Of a DNA stretch of 64,000 bases, positions 25,038 through 34,101 are shown piece after piece. The DNA is from Ruegeria sp. EL01 (GTDB lineage: Bacteria; Pseudomonadota; Alphaproteobacteria; Rhodobacterales; Rhodobacteraceae). Numbering within the stretch: position 1 is the stretch's first letter; every line of letters starts with the position of its first letter. Location of the stretch: NCBI RefSeq assembly GCF_900313035.1, contig NZ_OMPS01000009.1:124103-188102 (forward strand), read 5' to 3'. The translations under genes were made by a program, and so were the position numbers. The notes below the pieces were generated by a model. The model worked only from the letters and a program-made list of their open reading frames with translations. It was not told the origin of the DNA and made no database searches.

Positions 25038-26570
25038 ATGTCCTTGCCAAAACTCACCTTCTCTGACGATCAGGCCGCCGCTTTTGACAGCATCGCCGAG
25101 ATGCTGCGCTCTGCCGGTGTAGACCTCGAAGACGATGCCCTGCTAAAGCTTCCGGGGGCCGGAAAATCCGGTGTGATGGCCGTGATCGGCAAGGCAGGAT
25201 CCGGTAAAACCTTGTTGCTTGCCGAGCTTTTCAAGGCGCTGGCCGAAACCGGTGTCCAGATCGTGTCCGGCGACTACGAAAGCCGAAAATCAAAAGACAA
25301 ACGCAGCCTTGCCATATTGGCACCGACCAACAAGGCCGCCAGTGTTTTACGCTTGCGCGGCGTCCCGGCAACGACCATTCACCGCATTCTCTACACCCCG
25401 GTCTACGACCCCGAATACGAGCGTATTGCGGAATGGCTTGCAGGGAATGGCGAACGGCCCGAGGTCGAGGGCCTAAGCGATGATGCGCTGGACCGCGCGG
25501 CGGCATTTTATGAGAACAACAAATCCATCCCCGGCGCACTGGCGGCGGCGGGGTTGCGCGGTTCAGACTTCATCACGGGCTGGAAACGCCGTGAAGAGCC
25601 GTTGGATATTGGCTTTGTTGACGAAGCCTCAATGCTTGATGATCGGCAATTCGAAGACCTGCAAGAGATCTTTCCGACGCTTTTGATGTTTGGTGACCCA
25701 GCGCAGCTGGCCCCCGTAAATCAGTCCGGCAGCATGGTATTCGACACTTTGCCCGAACCGCGGAAACTAACGTTGCACCGGGTTCATCGGCAGGACGCAG
25801 ACAATCCCATTCTGGATCTCGCCCATGCGCTTGCTGATCCGGAAATGGGGTTCGAGGATTTCGAGCGGATGATCGAAGATGCGGCTCGGCGCGACGATCG
25901 AGTGGTCTGGGGGCAAAGGGTCGAAGTTGACTTGATGGCTCGCAGCCCGGTGCTGGTGTGGCGCAACGCAACACGCATTCGGTTGATTCAAGCCTTTCGG
26001 CAAGTTCATGGGGCTCCGGAAACGGAGCTGTTGGCGGGTGAACCGCTGATTTGCGACGGGATCGAGCTGCCGCTCAAACACCGCAAGAAACGGCTGGATC
26101 TTGAGGCGCGCGGGCTGATCAAGGGCGCACAGGTTGTTTATCTTGGACCCGGGCGAAAGCCGGGGTTTTCGCGCTTGCATGTGATGGGGGCCGAAGACCC
26201 TCAGGTCAGTGCAGCGTCAATCGTCAAGATTGAAAAACCGGATGAGGAAGAGCCGTTTATTCCCTTCGCTGCCCGCATGGGCGCGACGTTCCTGCATGGG
26301 GCCGCAGTAACGATTCACAAGGCGCAGGGGTCACAGTGGGACACGGTACAGGTCTTTGCGCCTGATCTTTATGCTGCAGCGCGCATGGGACGGACCGAGG
26401 CCGGGCAACCTTTGTGGAAACGTTTGGCTTATGTGGCCATTACGCGCGCGCAACAGCGGTTGATTTGGGTGGTGCGCAATCGCCTGTCAAAACCAACTTA
26501 TCCGCTGCGTGTGGATGATCTGCGCGCGGTACAGGCACCATCTCTGACCTTGGAGGCGGAAGAGACATGA
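25038..26570 (+). CDS. RecD-like ATP-dependent DNA helicase
   Basis: A 510-residue superfamily 1B helicase. Walker A GKAGSGKT is at residues 51-58, motif Ia APTNKAASVLR near 95, Walker B FVDEASML near 195, motif III GDPAQLAPV near 221, the UvrD_C_2 motif V VTIHKAQGSQWDTV near 420 and motif VI YVAITRAQQRLIWV near 465. There is no RecB/RecC neighbour and no RecD2-type N-terminal extension, so it is a stand-alone RecD/Pif1-like helicase common in Rhodobacterales. Its role in repair or recombination is inferred. A hairpin masks its ribosome binding site, and its stop overlaps the SDR gene as ATGA. Confidence 0.9.
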   Translation: MSLPKLTFSDDQAAAFDSIAEMLRSAGVDLEDDALLKLPGAGKSGVMAVIGKAGSGKTLLLAELFKALAETGVQIVSGDYESRKSKDKRSLAILAPTNKAASVLRLRGVPATTIHRILYTPVYDPEYERIAEWLAGNGERPEVEGLSDDALDRAAAFYENNKSIPGALAAAGLRGSDFITGWKRREEPLDIGFVDEASMLDDRQFEDLQEIFPTLLMFGDPAQLAPVNQSGSMVFDTLPEPRKLTLHRVHRQDADNPILDLAHALADPEMGFEDFERMIEDAARRDDRVVWGQRVEVDLMARSPVLVWRNATRIRLIQAFRQVHGAPETELLAGEPLICDGIELPLKHRKKRLDLEARGLIKGAQVVYLGPGRKPGFSRLHVMGAEDPQVSAASIVKIEKPDEEEPFIPFAARMGATFLHGAAVTIHKAQGSQWDTVQVFAPDLYAAARMGRTEAGQPLWKRLAYVAITRAQQRLIWVVRNRLSKPTYPLRVDDLRAVQAPSLTLEAEET

Positions 26571-27295
26571 GATCTATCATCGTAACGGGTGCAAGTTCCG
26601 GCATTGGGCGTGCGACGGCCGAGTTGTTCTTGACAGAAGGCTGGACCGTGGGCCTGTTGGCGCGCAGCGAAGGCAAACTGGAAGAAATCGCCAGCGCCCA
26701 TCAAAACGCGATCCCGCTGGTTACGGATGTTACAAACCCTGATGCCGTATCAACCGCGTTCCGCTTGTTCGTGAACCGGGCGAACAGGTTGGATGTTTTG
26801 TTCAACAACGCAGGCATCTTTGCGCCCGGCGGGACGATCGATGAGATCGCATTGGATGACTGGTACCAAAGCGTCAACGTGAACCTGAACGGTATGTTCC
26901 TGTCGGCGCGTGAGGCATTTGGGATCATGCGTAACCAGAGCCCGCAGGGCGGAAGGATCATCAATAACGGTTCGAATGCGGCGCATGTGCCGCGCCCGAA
27001 TTCAGTGCATTATTCGGCAACAAAGCATGCCATCACCGGGCTGACCCGCAGCCTGTCGCTGGACGGACGTGCGTTTGGGATCGCATGCGGTCAGATCGAT
27101 ATCGGAAATGCGCGGACCCAGATGGTTCAAAACCTTGTTGAGACCGCCAAAGCCGAAGGCAATACGCCAGATCCGACGATGGCCGTCGAAGACGCCGCGC
27201 GTTCGGTATTGCATATGGCCACCCTGCCGACCGAGGCGAACGTGCAGTTTATGACTGTTATGGCCACCACCATGCCTTACATCGGCAGGGGGTAG
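26567..27295 (+). CDS. short-chain dehydrogenase/reductase (SDR)
   Basis: A 242-residue classical SDR. The cofactor motif TGASSGIG is at residues 7-14, NNAG near 80, catalytic Ser in the NNGSNAAH region (about 135) and the YSATKH active-site Tyr/Lys near residue 147-151. The R after the glycine motif (LLARSEGK) suggests NADP(H). Substrate unknown. It is translationally coupled to the helicase gene by ATGA and converges with the TIGR02186 gene. Confidence 0.9.
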   Translation: MRSIIVTGASSGIGRATAELFLTEGWTVGLLARSEGKLEEIASAHQNAIPLVTDVTNPDAVSTAFRLFVNRANRLDVLFNNAGIFAPGGTIDEIALDDWYQSVNVNLNGMFLSAREAFGIMRNQSPQGGRIINNGSNAAHVPRPNSVHYSATKHAITGLTRSLSLDGRAFGIACGQIDIGNARTQMVQNLVETAKAEGNTPDPTMAVEDAARSVLHMATLPTEANVQFMTVMATTMPYIGRG

Positions 27296-27298
27296 GCG

Positions 27299-28069
27299 TC
27301 ACTTCTCGCGCAGAAGACGGAACGCGGTCGAGGCGCCCCAGCCTGCTGCAATCGCTATGACCAGTGACATGAGACCATACCAGACTGGTTGCTGACGGGA
27401 CATGTTGAACAGAAAACGTTCCAGCCCAACTTTGCGCACATCTATCGCAGTCTGGTATTGAGAAATGACTTCCCCCCCTCGGGTCAGAAGTATACGCGCC
27501 ACATATTCGCCTTCGGTCAGGTCCGATGGCATATCGATTGACGTGCGGAAAAGGGTCTGTTCATCCACAGCGACAGTGTTTTCGCGGATGGAATACAGAT
27601 CTTCGTCCTCGCGAATGCGTACCACGGCGTCGGCAAAGTCCTGCGCTCCGCGGATGTTCATTGCTGCACCGACAGACCGAATGGCACGTTCAATCGAGAC
27701 CCGATACCGCAGGTCTTCTGTATCGGACAAGATGGCCTTCAGCGGGCCGCTGGTGGCCACCGCGTAGAAGCTAGGCGCAAGATCGACAAGAACGCTGTCC
27801 GTGTTCACCCAGATCCCCAGCTTTCGCTCCTTCCGCCGGACGGTCACTGGTTCAGAGGGTCCGGCAAGTGCCACGATAACCTCAAGCGGCGGACCATCTG
27901 GTATAGGTGCTTCGCGTTTGATTGCGCCAAAGATCAGGATCTCGGATCCGTCGAAATTGGCGGTAATGGCAACGCGGTCCTGGCTCAGGCCTAGAACAAC
28001 TTTCTCCTCCGCCGCGGCAGCGGGCAGGCATAGCAGGCAAAGTGCGGTGATCAGCGGGCGTAGCATCAT
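27299..28069 (-). CDS. TIGR02186 family membrane-anchored protein
   Basis: A 256-residue protein with a signal peptide (residues 1-20), a large periplasmic beta-rich domain and one C-terminal membrane helix (about 227-249: YGLMSLVIAIAAGWGA) before the short cytoplasmic tail LLREK. It matches the uncharacterised TIGR02186 family, which habitually sits next to a TSUP permease, as here. The start overlaps the permease stop as TGATG. Likely an accessory periplasmic subunit for that permease; function unproven. Confidence 0.85.
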   Translation of the reverse strand: MMLRPLITALCLLCLPAAAAEEKVVLGLSQDRVAITANFDGSEILIFGAIKREAPIPDGPPLEVIVALAGPSEPVTVRRKERKLGIWVNTDSVLVDLAPSFYAVATSGPLKAILSDTEDLRYRVSIERAIRSVGAAMNIRGAQDFADAVVRIREDEDLYSIRENTVAVDEQTLFRTSIDMPSDLTEGEYVARILLTRGGEVISQYQTAIDVRKVGLERFLFNMSRQQPVWYGLMSLVIAIAAGWGASTAFRLLREK

Positions 28070-28989
28070 CAGTGCCCTCCGCTTCTACCAAGCGAATAGA
28101 GTTCACTGGGTTCGAGCAGCAGATCAAGGGCCAGTTTGCCGCAAACCACAAGGACCAGGGCGGCCAGCAAAACCCGCAATTGTTCTGCGGGCATGCGTGC
28201 GCCGATGACCGTGCCGATCTGAGCGCCGATGACGCCGCCAACAAGCAGCAACACGGCCAATACGACGTCGACCGTATAGTTGGTGGTCGCGTGCAGCATC
28301 GTTGTAAACGCGGTCACGAATATGATCTGAAACAAGGATGTGCCGACAACAACCTTGGTGGGCATGCCCAGCAGATAGATCATCGCGGGCACCATGATAA
28401 ACCCGCCGCCAACACCCATGATGGCAGACAGCACGCCAACACACAGCCCTACCAGAACCGGCGGGATCACCGAGATATACAGACCCGACGTGCGAAAGCG
28501 CATCTTGAACGGCATTGCATGAATCCAGCCGCGCTGCCGCCGTTTCGCAGGTGGACCTCCGCCCTTTTTGGCCTTGCGCAGGGCATTGAGGCTTTCAACG
28601 AACATCAGGCTGCCGATGACGCCAAGAAAGACCACGTAACACAGCGTGACCAGCAAATCGACTTGGCCAAGGCTCTTGAGGTAGTTGAACACAACCACAC
28701 CCAGGGCAGCGCCGGCCAGACCGCCTACCAACAGCACCGTGCCCATCCTAAAGTCTACGGTTTTTCGTCGGAAATGGGCCAGAACGCCTGAAAACGATGA
28801 TGCCACAATCTGATTGGCTTCGGTTGCAACTGCTACAGCGGGCGGAATGCCGATGAAAAACAACAGCGGGGTCATCAGGAACCCGCCGCCTACGCCAAAC
28901 ATTCCGGACAGGATACCTACCATCCCCCCCAAACCGAGAAGCAGAAAGGCATTCACGGAAACTTCGGCTATGGGGAGATAAATCTGCAT
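28069..28989 (-). CDS. TSUP-family (TauE/SafE) permease
   Basis: A 306-residue membrane protein with two TSUP repeats: GGMVGILSGMFGVGGGFLMTPLL near residue 20 and a second GVLSAIMGVGGGFIMVPAM near residue 185. A cytoplasmic basic loop (KAKKGGGPPAKRRQR, about 128-142) separates the halves. I use the ATG at 28989; an upstream reading to 29040 adds a polar stretch. The pair with the TIGR02186 gene is a common unit in alphaproteobacteria, thought to move a sulfur-containing anion, but the substrate is not known. Confidence 0.88.
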   Translation of the reverse strand: MQIYLPIAEVSVNAFLLLGLGGMVGILSGMFGVGGGFLMTPLLFFIGIPPAVAVATEANQIVASSFSGVLAHFRRKTVDFRMGTVLLVGGLAGAALGVVVFNYLKSLGQVDLLVTLCYVVFLGVIGSLMFVESLNALRKAKKGGGPPAKRRQRGWIHAMPFKMRFRTSGLYISVIPPVLVGLCVGVLSAIMGVGGGFIMVPAMIYLLGMPTKVVVGTSLFQIIFVTAFTTMLHATTNYTVDVVLAVLLLVGGVIGAQIGTVIGARMPAEQLRVLLAALVLVVCGKLALDLLLEPSELYSLGRSGGH

Positions 28990-29173
28990 GGCTTCTTCTG
29001 GATGTGCGGTGTTTTGCTGCACGGCGTCACGATGCTGCATTCACCGAAGTGTCTGGAAAGTTGGGTCCTAAGGCGTTGGGTGCTGTATTTTCCGAATGAG
29101 GTGTGGGCCTGCCCAGCGAATTTTGCAACCTCATTTATTGGAGAACACACACTCATAGCCTCTTAGAGCGGTT

Positions 29174-29203
29174 GCGGCATGCAAAATCAACTGTGCATGC
29201 CGC
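29174..29203. repeat. 10-bp perfect inverted repeat in a 257-base intergenic region
   Basis: GCGGCATGCA and TGCATGCCGC are separated by 10 bases. The repeat lies between the TSUP permease start and the 3' end of the nucleoside-type permease gene (minus strand), so it could end the transporter transcript or mark an operator. No T-run follows on either strand. No gene was recognised in 28990-29246. Confidence 0.5.
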
Positions 29204-29246
29204 TCTGCAGCGAACAGGATTCAAATTTATTCCCGAACTGGACCTA

Positions 29247-30215
29247 TCAACGCTCCTTCACGTAGGGCTCGCCGCCTGCGCGCGGCGGAATCGCCTTGCC
29301 AACGAAGCCAGCCAGAATCACCACAGTCAGGATATAGGGCAGGGCATCCATGACTTGGACCGGTATGACTACTCCACCCAGATCGATGTTCTGGAACCGC
29401 AAGGCGATGGCCTGCAAAAGGCCGAACAGCAAACAGGCCCCCATGGCATGCCACGGCCGCCATTTTGCAAAAATCAGCGCAGCCAGTGCGATAAAGCCAC
29501 GACCGGCGGTCATTTCCTTGACGAACCCGGCTTGCAATGCCGTAGCCAGATAGGCCCCGGCGATACCACACAGCACGCCACAAATCGCCACAGCGGCAAA
29601 ACGCAGGCCAACCACTGAAACACCAGCAGTATCTACCGCAGCGGGGTTTTCCCCCACTGCGCGCAGGCGCAGGCCAAACCGGGTGCGAAACAAGATCCAC
29701 CACGTTAAAGGAACGAGCAGGAATGCTACATAAACAAGAATGGAATGACCCGACAGAAGCTCTGAATAAATAGGTCCGATGAAGGGTACACCGCTTATCG
29801 CGTCGGCAAACGGGAACTCAATTGGCTCGAATCGACCACCGCCAAACAGGGAAGGTGTTCGGCCGCCTTGTTTGAACCAACTCTGGGCTATAAGCACCGT
29901 CAGACCAGACGCCAGGAAGTTGATAGCCACGCCTGAGATCAGTTGGTTGCCCCTGAACGTGATCGAGGCCAGCCCGTGCAGCGCCGATAAAACCAGCGAC
30001 GACACGATCCCGGCCAGCAGGCCCAACCAGACCGATCCTGTCGCTGCGGCGACGGCGGCCGAGAAGAAAGCGGCCATCAACATCTTGCCTTCAAGCCCGA
30101 TGTCGAAAATACCTGCGCGTTCGGAATACAGCCCTGCCAGACAGGCCAGCAACAATGGGGTGGCCAGACGGACGGTCGAATCGAGGACCTGAATGAGGGT
30201 AACGAAAAATTCCAT
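29247..30215 (-). CDS. ABC transporter permease 2, nucleoside type
   Basis: A 322-residue inner-membrane permease of the branched-chain-permease/YufQ-like class, paired with BMP-type binding proteins that import nucleosides. About eight to ten hydrophobic helices; LAGLYSERAGIFDIGLEGKML near residue 26 is the family signature, and GENPAAVDTAGVSV near residue 195 is the cytoplasmic coupling loop for the ATPase. It is the last gene of the operon, 3 bases after permease 1. Confidence 0.92.
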   Translation of the reverse strand: MEFFVTLIQVLDSTVRLATPLLLACLAGLYSERAGIFDIGLEGKMLMAAFFSAAVAAATGSVWLGLLAGIVSSLVLSALHGLASITFRGNQLISGVAINFLASGLTVLIAQSWFKQGGRTPSLFGGGRFEPIEFPFADAISGVPFIGPIYSELLSGHSILVYVAFLLVPLTWWILFRTRFGLRLRAVGENPAAVDTAGVSVVGLRFAAVAICGVLCGIAGAYLATALQAGFVKEMTAGRGFIALAALIFAKWRPWHAMGACLLFGLLQAIALRFQNIDLGGVVIPVQVMDALPYILTVVILAGFVGKAIPPRAGGEPYVKER

Positions 30216-30218
30216 CGC

Positions 30219-31310
30219 TCAGCCCCCCTTCCGCAAACTCAGGAAGACTTTCTCAAGCGGCATGCGCACCATATTGTCCAACGCTCCGGTAAACAGGATC
30301 ACGAGCGCCTGGATCACAACAATCAGTTCGCGCGGGATTGATGTCCAGAGTGCCAGTTCCGCGCCGCCCTGATACAGGAACCCGAATAAGATCGCGGCCA
30401 GGAAGACACCAAATGGATGTGATCGGCCCATCAGAGCGACCGCGATCCCGATGAATCCAGCGCCTTCAGTTGAATTCAGAACCAGTCGCTCGGCCTCACC
30501 CATCACGTTGTTGATCGCCATCATTCCGGCCAGACCACCCGAAATCAGCATTGCGATGATGGTAATGCGTACCGGAGAGATGCCAGCATAGACCGCGCCG
30601 GTTTCGGTTTTACCGTAAGATCGGATTTCGTAACCCAGCCGTGTGCGCCAGATCAAAGCCCACACGATGACGCATGCGACAATCGCCACAAAAAACGAAA
30701 TGTTCGCAGGGGCACCGCGGAACATCACATTCTCGGCTGTCGAGAACATTGACTGGAACGTCGGCAGTTGCACAGCTTCTGGGAAGCGTGCGGTTGCCGG
30801 GTCCATCGAACCCTGCGGGCGCATGACGTTAACCAGCATGTAGTTGAGAAATGCCGCTGCAATAAAGTTGAACATGATCGTCGTGATCACGATATGGCTG
30901 CCGCGCTTGGCCTGCAGGTAGGCAGGAATTGCGGCCCAGGCAGCCCCAAAGATCATCGAGGCGGCACAGGCTGCGAGCAAAGCGATGCTCCAGTGCGGCC
31001 AAGGCACGTAAAGACAGACAATCGCCACGCCAAGACCACCAAGCATGGCCTGACCTTCACCACCGATGTTGAACATCCTCGCGTGGAACGCGACAGCCAC
31101 GGCAAGGCCAGTGAACATGAAATTCGTGGCGTAATAGAGCGTATAACCCCAGCCATAGGTAGATCCGAGTGCACCGGTAACCATTAGTTTCACGGCCTCA
31201 ACCGGATTTTCCCCGATGGCGAGGATAACCAGCGCCGAAAGAATTGCTGCCAATAGAAGACTGATCACAGGGATCAGCACAACATCGGCCCATTTGGGCA
31301 TTTTTTCCAT
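30219..31310 (-). CDS. ABC transporter permease 1, nucleoside type
   Basis: A 363-residue inner-membrane permease, YufP-like partner of the gene that follows. ATNFMFTGLAVAVAFHARMFNIGGEGQ near residue 60 is the family signature and YGKTETGAVYAGISPVR near residue 220 the ATPase-coupling loop. The ATG at 31310 follows the ATPase stop by one base; an earlier reading from 31334 would overlap it. Works with permease 2 as a heterodimer. Confidence 0.92.
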   Translation of the reverse strand: MEKMPKWADVVLIPVISLLLAAILSALVILAIGENPVEAVKLMVTGALGSTYGWGYTLYYATNFMFTGLAVAVAFHARMFNIGGEGQAMLGGLGVAIVCLYVPWPHWSIALLAACAASMIFGAAWAAIPAYLQAKRGSHIVITTIMFNFIAAAFLNYMLVNVMRPQGSMDPATARFPEAVQLPTFQSMFSTAENVMFRGAPANISFFVAIVACVIVWALIWRTRLGYEIRSYGKTETGAVYAGISPVRITIIAMLISGGLAGMMAINNVMGEAERLVLNSTEGAGFIGIAVALMGRSHPFGVFLAAILFGFLYQGGAELALWTSIPRELIVVIQALVILFTGALDNMVRMPLEKVFLSLRKGG

Positions 31311-31311
31311 G

Positions 31312-32841
31312 TTACGCGGCCTCCCCGGCAACACCGGCCATCAACAGGCCAAGTTCTTTTTCATCTGTGTCCTGGGGCAGGCGTTCGCCCATGATATGTC
31401 CGTCAAACATCACTGCAATCCGATCCGACAGCGAGAAAATCTCTTCCAGTTCGACCGAGACCAGCAGGATTGCCTTGCCCTCGTCGCGCAGGGCGACGAT
31501 CTGTTTGTGAATGAACTCGATTGCGCCGATATCAACGCCGCGCGTGGGCTGACCAACCAAAAGCAAATCGGGGTTCCGCTCGATTTCGCGTGCGACGACG
31601 ATTTTTTGCTGATTTCCGCCCGAAAAGTTTTTGGCGGCCAGCCAGCCGTCAGGCGGGCGGACGTCGAATTTTTCGATCTTGCGTTCGGTATCGGCGCGCA
31701 GGGCTGCGTTATCCATAAAGATGCCGCGCTGGTAAGCGGGGTCGCGGTGATAGCCAAAAGCCACGTTTTCCCAGGCATGGAAATCCATGACCAAACCTTC
31801 GCGCTGACGGTCTTCGGGCACATGCGCGATATGCTGCGCGCGCCGCGCCTGACCGTCCGATCCGGGGCCGCTGAGCGCCAGTGGCGTTCCATTCAGTTTG
31901 ATCGACCCCCGGCCGGGGCGCATGCCACCCAGAACTTCAAGCAATTCGGACTGCCCGTTGCCGGCCACGCCCGCAATGCCAACGATTTCGCCAGCGCGGA
32001 CCGTAAGATCGATGCCTTTGACTCGTTCAACGCCCGCTTCGTCCGTAACGCTCAGGTTCTCGATTTCGAGGATCGGTTTGCCTGGCTTTGCAGGCACTTT
32101 GTCGACCTGTAGCAATACTTTGCGACCAACCATAAGCTCGGCCAGTTCCTGTGGGTTGGTCTCGGCGGTTTTGACGGTCGCCGTCATCTGCCCACGCCGC
32201 ATGACGGAAACGGTATCGGTCGCTTCCATGATCTCGCGCAGCTTATGAGTGATCAGGATGATCGTCTTACCTTCAGCCCGCAACCGGTCGAGGATGCGAA
32301 ACAGCTGATCCGCCTCGGCGGGCGTCAGCACGCCGGTTGGTTCGTCCAGAATCAGAATCTCGGCCCGGCGATATAGTGCTTTCAGGATTTCGACGCGTTG
32401 TTGCGCGCCAACACCGATCTCGTCGATCCGCTTGTCTGGATCGACGAACAGCTCGTATTCTTCTTCAAGCTCTTTCAACTCTTTCCGGGCCTTGGTCAAC
32501 GATGGTGCCAGAAGGTCACCATCTTCAGCGCCAAGAACAATGTTTTCAAGAACCGTGAAATTCTCGACCAGCTTGAAATGCTGGAAGACCATTCCGATCC
32601 CGGCCGCAATCGCGGCCTGGCTGTCCGGGATGTCGGTCTTTTGACCATTTATCCAGATTTCGCCCTTATCGGCTTTGTAAAAGCCGTAGAGAATACTCAT
32701 CAGCGTGGATTTGCCCGCACCGTTTTCACCAATGATCCCGTGGATCGTGCCGGGGGCGACGCTGATGGAAATGTCTTTGTTTGCCTGAACCGGCCCAAAG
32801 GCTTTGGAAATCCCTTTGAGCTCAATGGCGGGGACTGTCAT
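31312..32841 (-). CDS. ABC transporter ATP-binding protein with two nucleotide-binding domains
   Basis: A 509-residue double ATPase energising the two permeases. The first domain has Walker A GENGAGKST (residues about 36-44) and a degenerate signature region (GVGAQQRVEILKALYR); the second has its P-loop-like GVAGNGQSE near residue 285, a signature FSGGNQQKIVVARE near 400, and the Walker B LLLVGQPTRGVD. This arrangement is usual for the YufO/RbsA-like family of nucleoside and sugar importers. It lies about 100 bases downstream of the binding-protein gene, separated by a hairpin. Confidence 0.93.
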   Translation of the reverse strand: MTVPAIELKGISKAFGPVQANKDISISVAPGTIHGIIGENGAGKSTLMSILYGFYKADKGEIWINGQKTDIPDSQAAIAAGIGMVFQHFKLVENFTVLENIVLGAEDGDLLAPSLTKARKELKELEEEYELFVDPDKRIDEIGVGAQQRVEILKALYRRAEILILDEPTGVLTPAEADQLFRILDRLRAEGKTIILITHKLREIMEATDTVSVMRRGQMTATVKTAETNPQELAELMVGRKVLLQVDKVPAKPGKPILEIENLSVTDEAGVERVKGIDLTVRAGEIVGIAGVAGNGQSELLEVLGGMRPGRGSIKLNGTPLALSGPGSDGQARRAQHIAHVPEDRQREGLVMDFHAWENVAFGYHRDPAYQRGIFMDNAALRADTERKIEKFDVRPPDGWLAAKNFSGGNQQKIVVAREIERNPDLLLVGQPTRGVDIGAIEFIHKQIVALRDEGKAILLVSVELEEIFSLSDRIAVMFDGHIMGERLPQDTDEKELGLLMAGVAGEAA

Positions 32842-32911
32842 GTCTTGTCCTCAATTGCCGAAGGGGCCGTCTGTGCGTGATTGTGGATGCGCAATGGACG
32901 GAAAAATGGAT

Positions 32912-32939
32912 GCGGGACGGAAGAATACCCCCGTCCCGC
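32912..32939 (-). terminator. intercistronic hairpin after the binding-protein gene
   Basis: GCGGGACGG and CCGTCCCGC form a perfect 9-bp stem with a 10-base loop, 7 bases after the stop of the BMP gene. On the minus strand ATCCATTTTT follows. Position and form suggest partial termination or 3' protection, making more binding protein than transporter, as in many ABC operons. Confidence 0.7.
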
Positions 32940-32945
32940 GCGATA

Positions 32946-33944
32946 TTAGAACTGCAGCGCAGGGCAGCTGTCGCCTTCGTAATAGCTGACTACGGTTACG
33001 TTTCCGTCGATGATGTCGCGGCGCGCGCTTTCAATGGCTGCGCTCATCTCTTCGGTCACCAGCTCGGCGTTGTTGTCGTCTATGGCGACGCCGACGCCTT
33101 CCTGTGCAAGACCCATCGTGAATACGCCGGTCTCGACATCTTCACCGGCTTTCATCGCGTCATAAACCGCAACATCAACGCGCTTGAGCATCGAGGTCAG
33201 AACTTTGCCTGGGTGCAGGTGGTTCTGGTTGCTGTCCACACCGATCGACAGGATGCCTTCATCTGCTGCCGTCTGCAGCACACCAACACCGGTGCCGCCC
33301 GCCGCAGCATAGATGACATCAGCGCCCTGGCTGATCTGGGCTTTGGTCAGCTCCGACCCTTTTACCGGGTCGTTCCAGGCAGCCGGAGTGGTCCCGGTCA
33401 TGTTCGCCACAACACTTACGTCCGGATTCACGGCTTTGGCGCCTTGGGCGTAACCACAGCCAAAGTGACGGATCAGCGGGATGTCCATGCCGCCAATAAA
33501 GCCGACCGTACCGGATTTCGATGCCATTGCGGCCATCATGCCCACCAGATACGAACCTTCATGTTCGGCAAAGCTGACCTGACGGAGGTTCGGTGCGTCC
33601 AGCCAGTTGACGTCGATGGCGACGAATTTGGTATCTGGATAGTCACCGACAACAGCGGCCAGCGGATCGGCCATGGCAAAGCCCATGGTGATGATCGGGT
33701 TGGCACCCGCTTCGGCAAAACGGCGCAGGGCCTGTTCGCGCTGGGCTTCTGACTGAAGCTCGATCTCGCGATAGGAATTGCCGGTCTGGTCTGCCCAACG
33801 CTGCGCGCCGTTATGGGCCGCTTCGTTGAACGATTTGTCGAATTTGCCACCCAGGTCAAAGATCAGGGCCGGTTCGGCCAAAGCAGCGCCAGCTGTCAGT
33901 GCAACCGCTGCGGCCGCGCCCATCAAGGATTTCATCAGGGTCAT
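32946..33944 (-). CDS. BMP-family ABC transporter substrate-binding protein
   Basis: A 332-residue periplasmic protein of the basic membrane protein (BMP/Med/PnrA) family, which binds purine or other nucleosides. The signal peptide spans residues 1-23 (AAAVALTAGAALAEP). FDLGGKFDKSFNEAAHNG near residue 30 is the family's ligand-binding Asp/Phe segment; GFAMADPLAAVVGDYPDTKFVAID near 100 and DVIYAAAGGTGVGVLQTA near 215 are further hallmarks. First gene of the transporter operon; the region upstream holds GGTC/GACC repeats. Ligand could be inosine, guanosine or adenosine. Confidence 0.93.
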   Translation of the reverse strand: MTLMKSLMGAAAAVALTAGAALAEPALIFDLGGKFDKSFNEAAHNGAQRWADQTGNSYREIELQSEAQREQALRRFAEAGANPIITMGFAMADPLAAVVGDYPDTKFVAIDVNWLDAPNLRQVSFAEHEGSYLVGMMAAMASKSGTVGFIGGMDIPLIRHFGCGYAQGAKAVNPDVSVVANMTGTTPAAWNDPVKGSELTKAQISQGADVIYAAAGGTGVGVLQTAADEGILSIGVDSNQNHLHPGKVLTSMLKRVDVAVYDAMKAGEDVETGVFTMGLAQEGVGVAIDDNNAELVTEEMSAAIESARRDIIDGNVTVVSYYEGDSCPALQF

Positions 33945-34052
33945 TTGTTACTCCCGTTGGTTTTATCGGTCCGAAGCTAAGATAACCTCGTTTACCCACT
34001 TAGAGCGAGCATAACCGTTGTGATGGCGGGAATTAAGGCCGTTTGCAACAGG

Positions 34053-34093
34053 CAGGGTCAACTGGTTTTTGACCAATTGGTCGAAAAAAGACC
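34053..34093. promoter_or_regulatory. overlapping GGTC/GACC inverted repeats upstream of the transporter operon
   Basis: GACCAATTGGTC at 34071-34082 is a perfect 12-bp palindrome. On the minus strand it is flanked so that TGGTC-N7-GACCA and GGTCAA-N7-TTGACC also form, giving overlapping alternative dyads. The last half-site TTGACC could serve as a -35 hexamer for the bmp promoter, so binding would block polymerase. The cluster lies about 110-150 bases upstream of the bmp ATG. The form suits a GntR- or LacI-type repressor; which one is not visible. Confidence 0.55.
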
Positions 34094-34101
34094 ACTTAAT
34101 T

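Noticed and set aside
28990..29246. tRNA or small RNA in the largest plus/minus gap near 29.1 kb
   Set aside because: No cloverleaf pattern, no TTCGA loop and no discriminator-CCA; only an inverted repeat was found.
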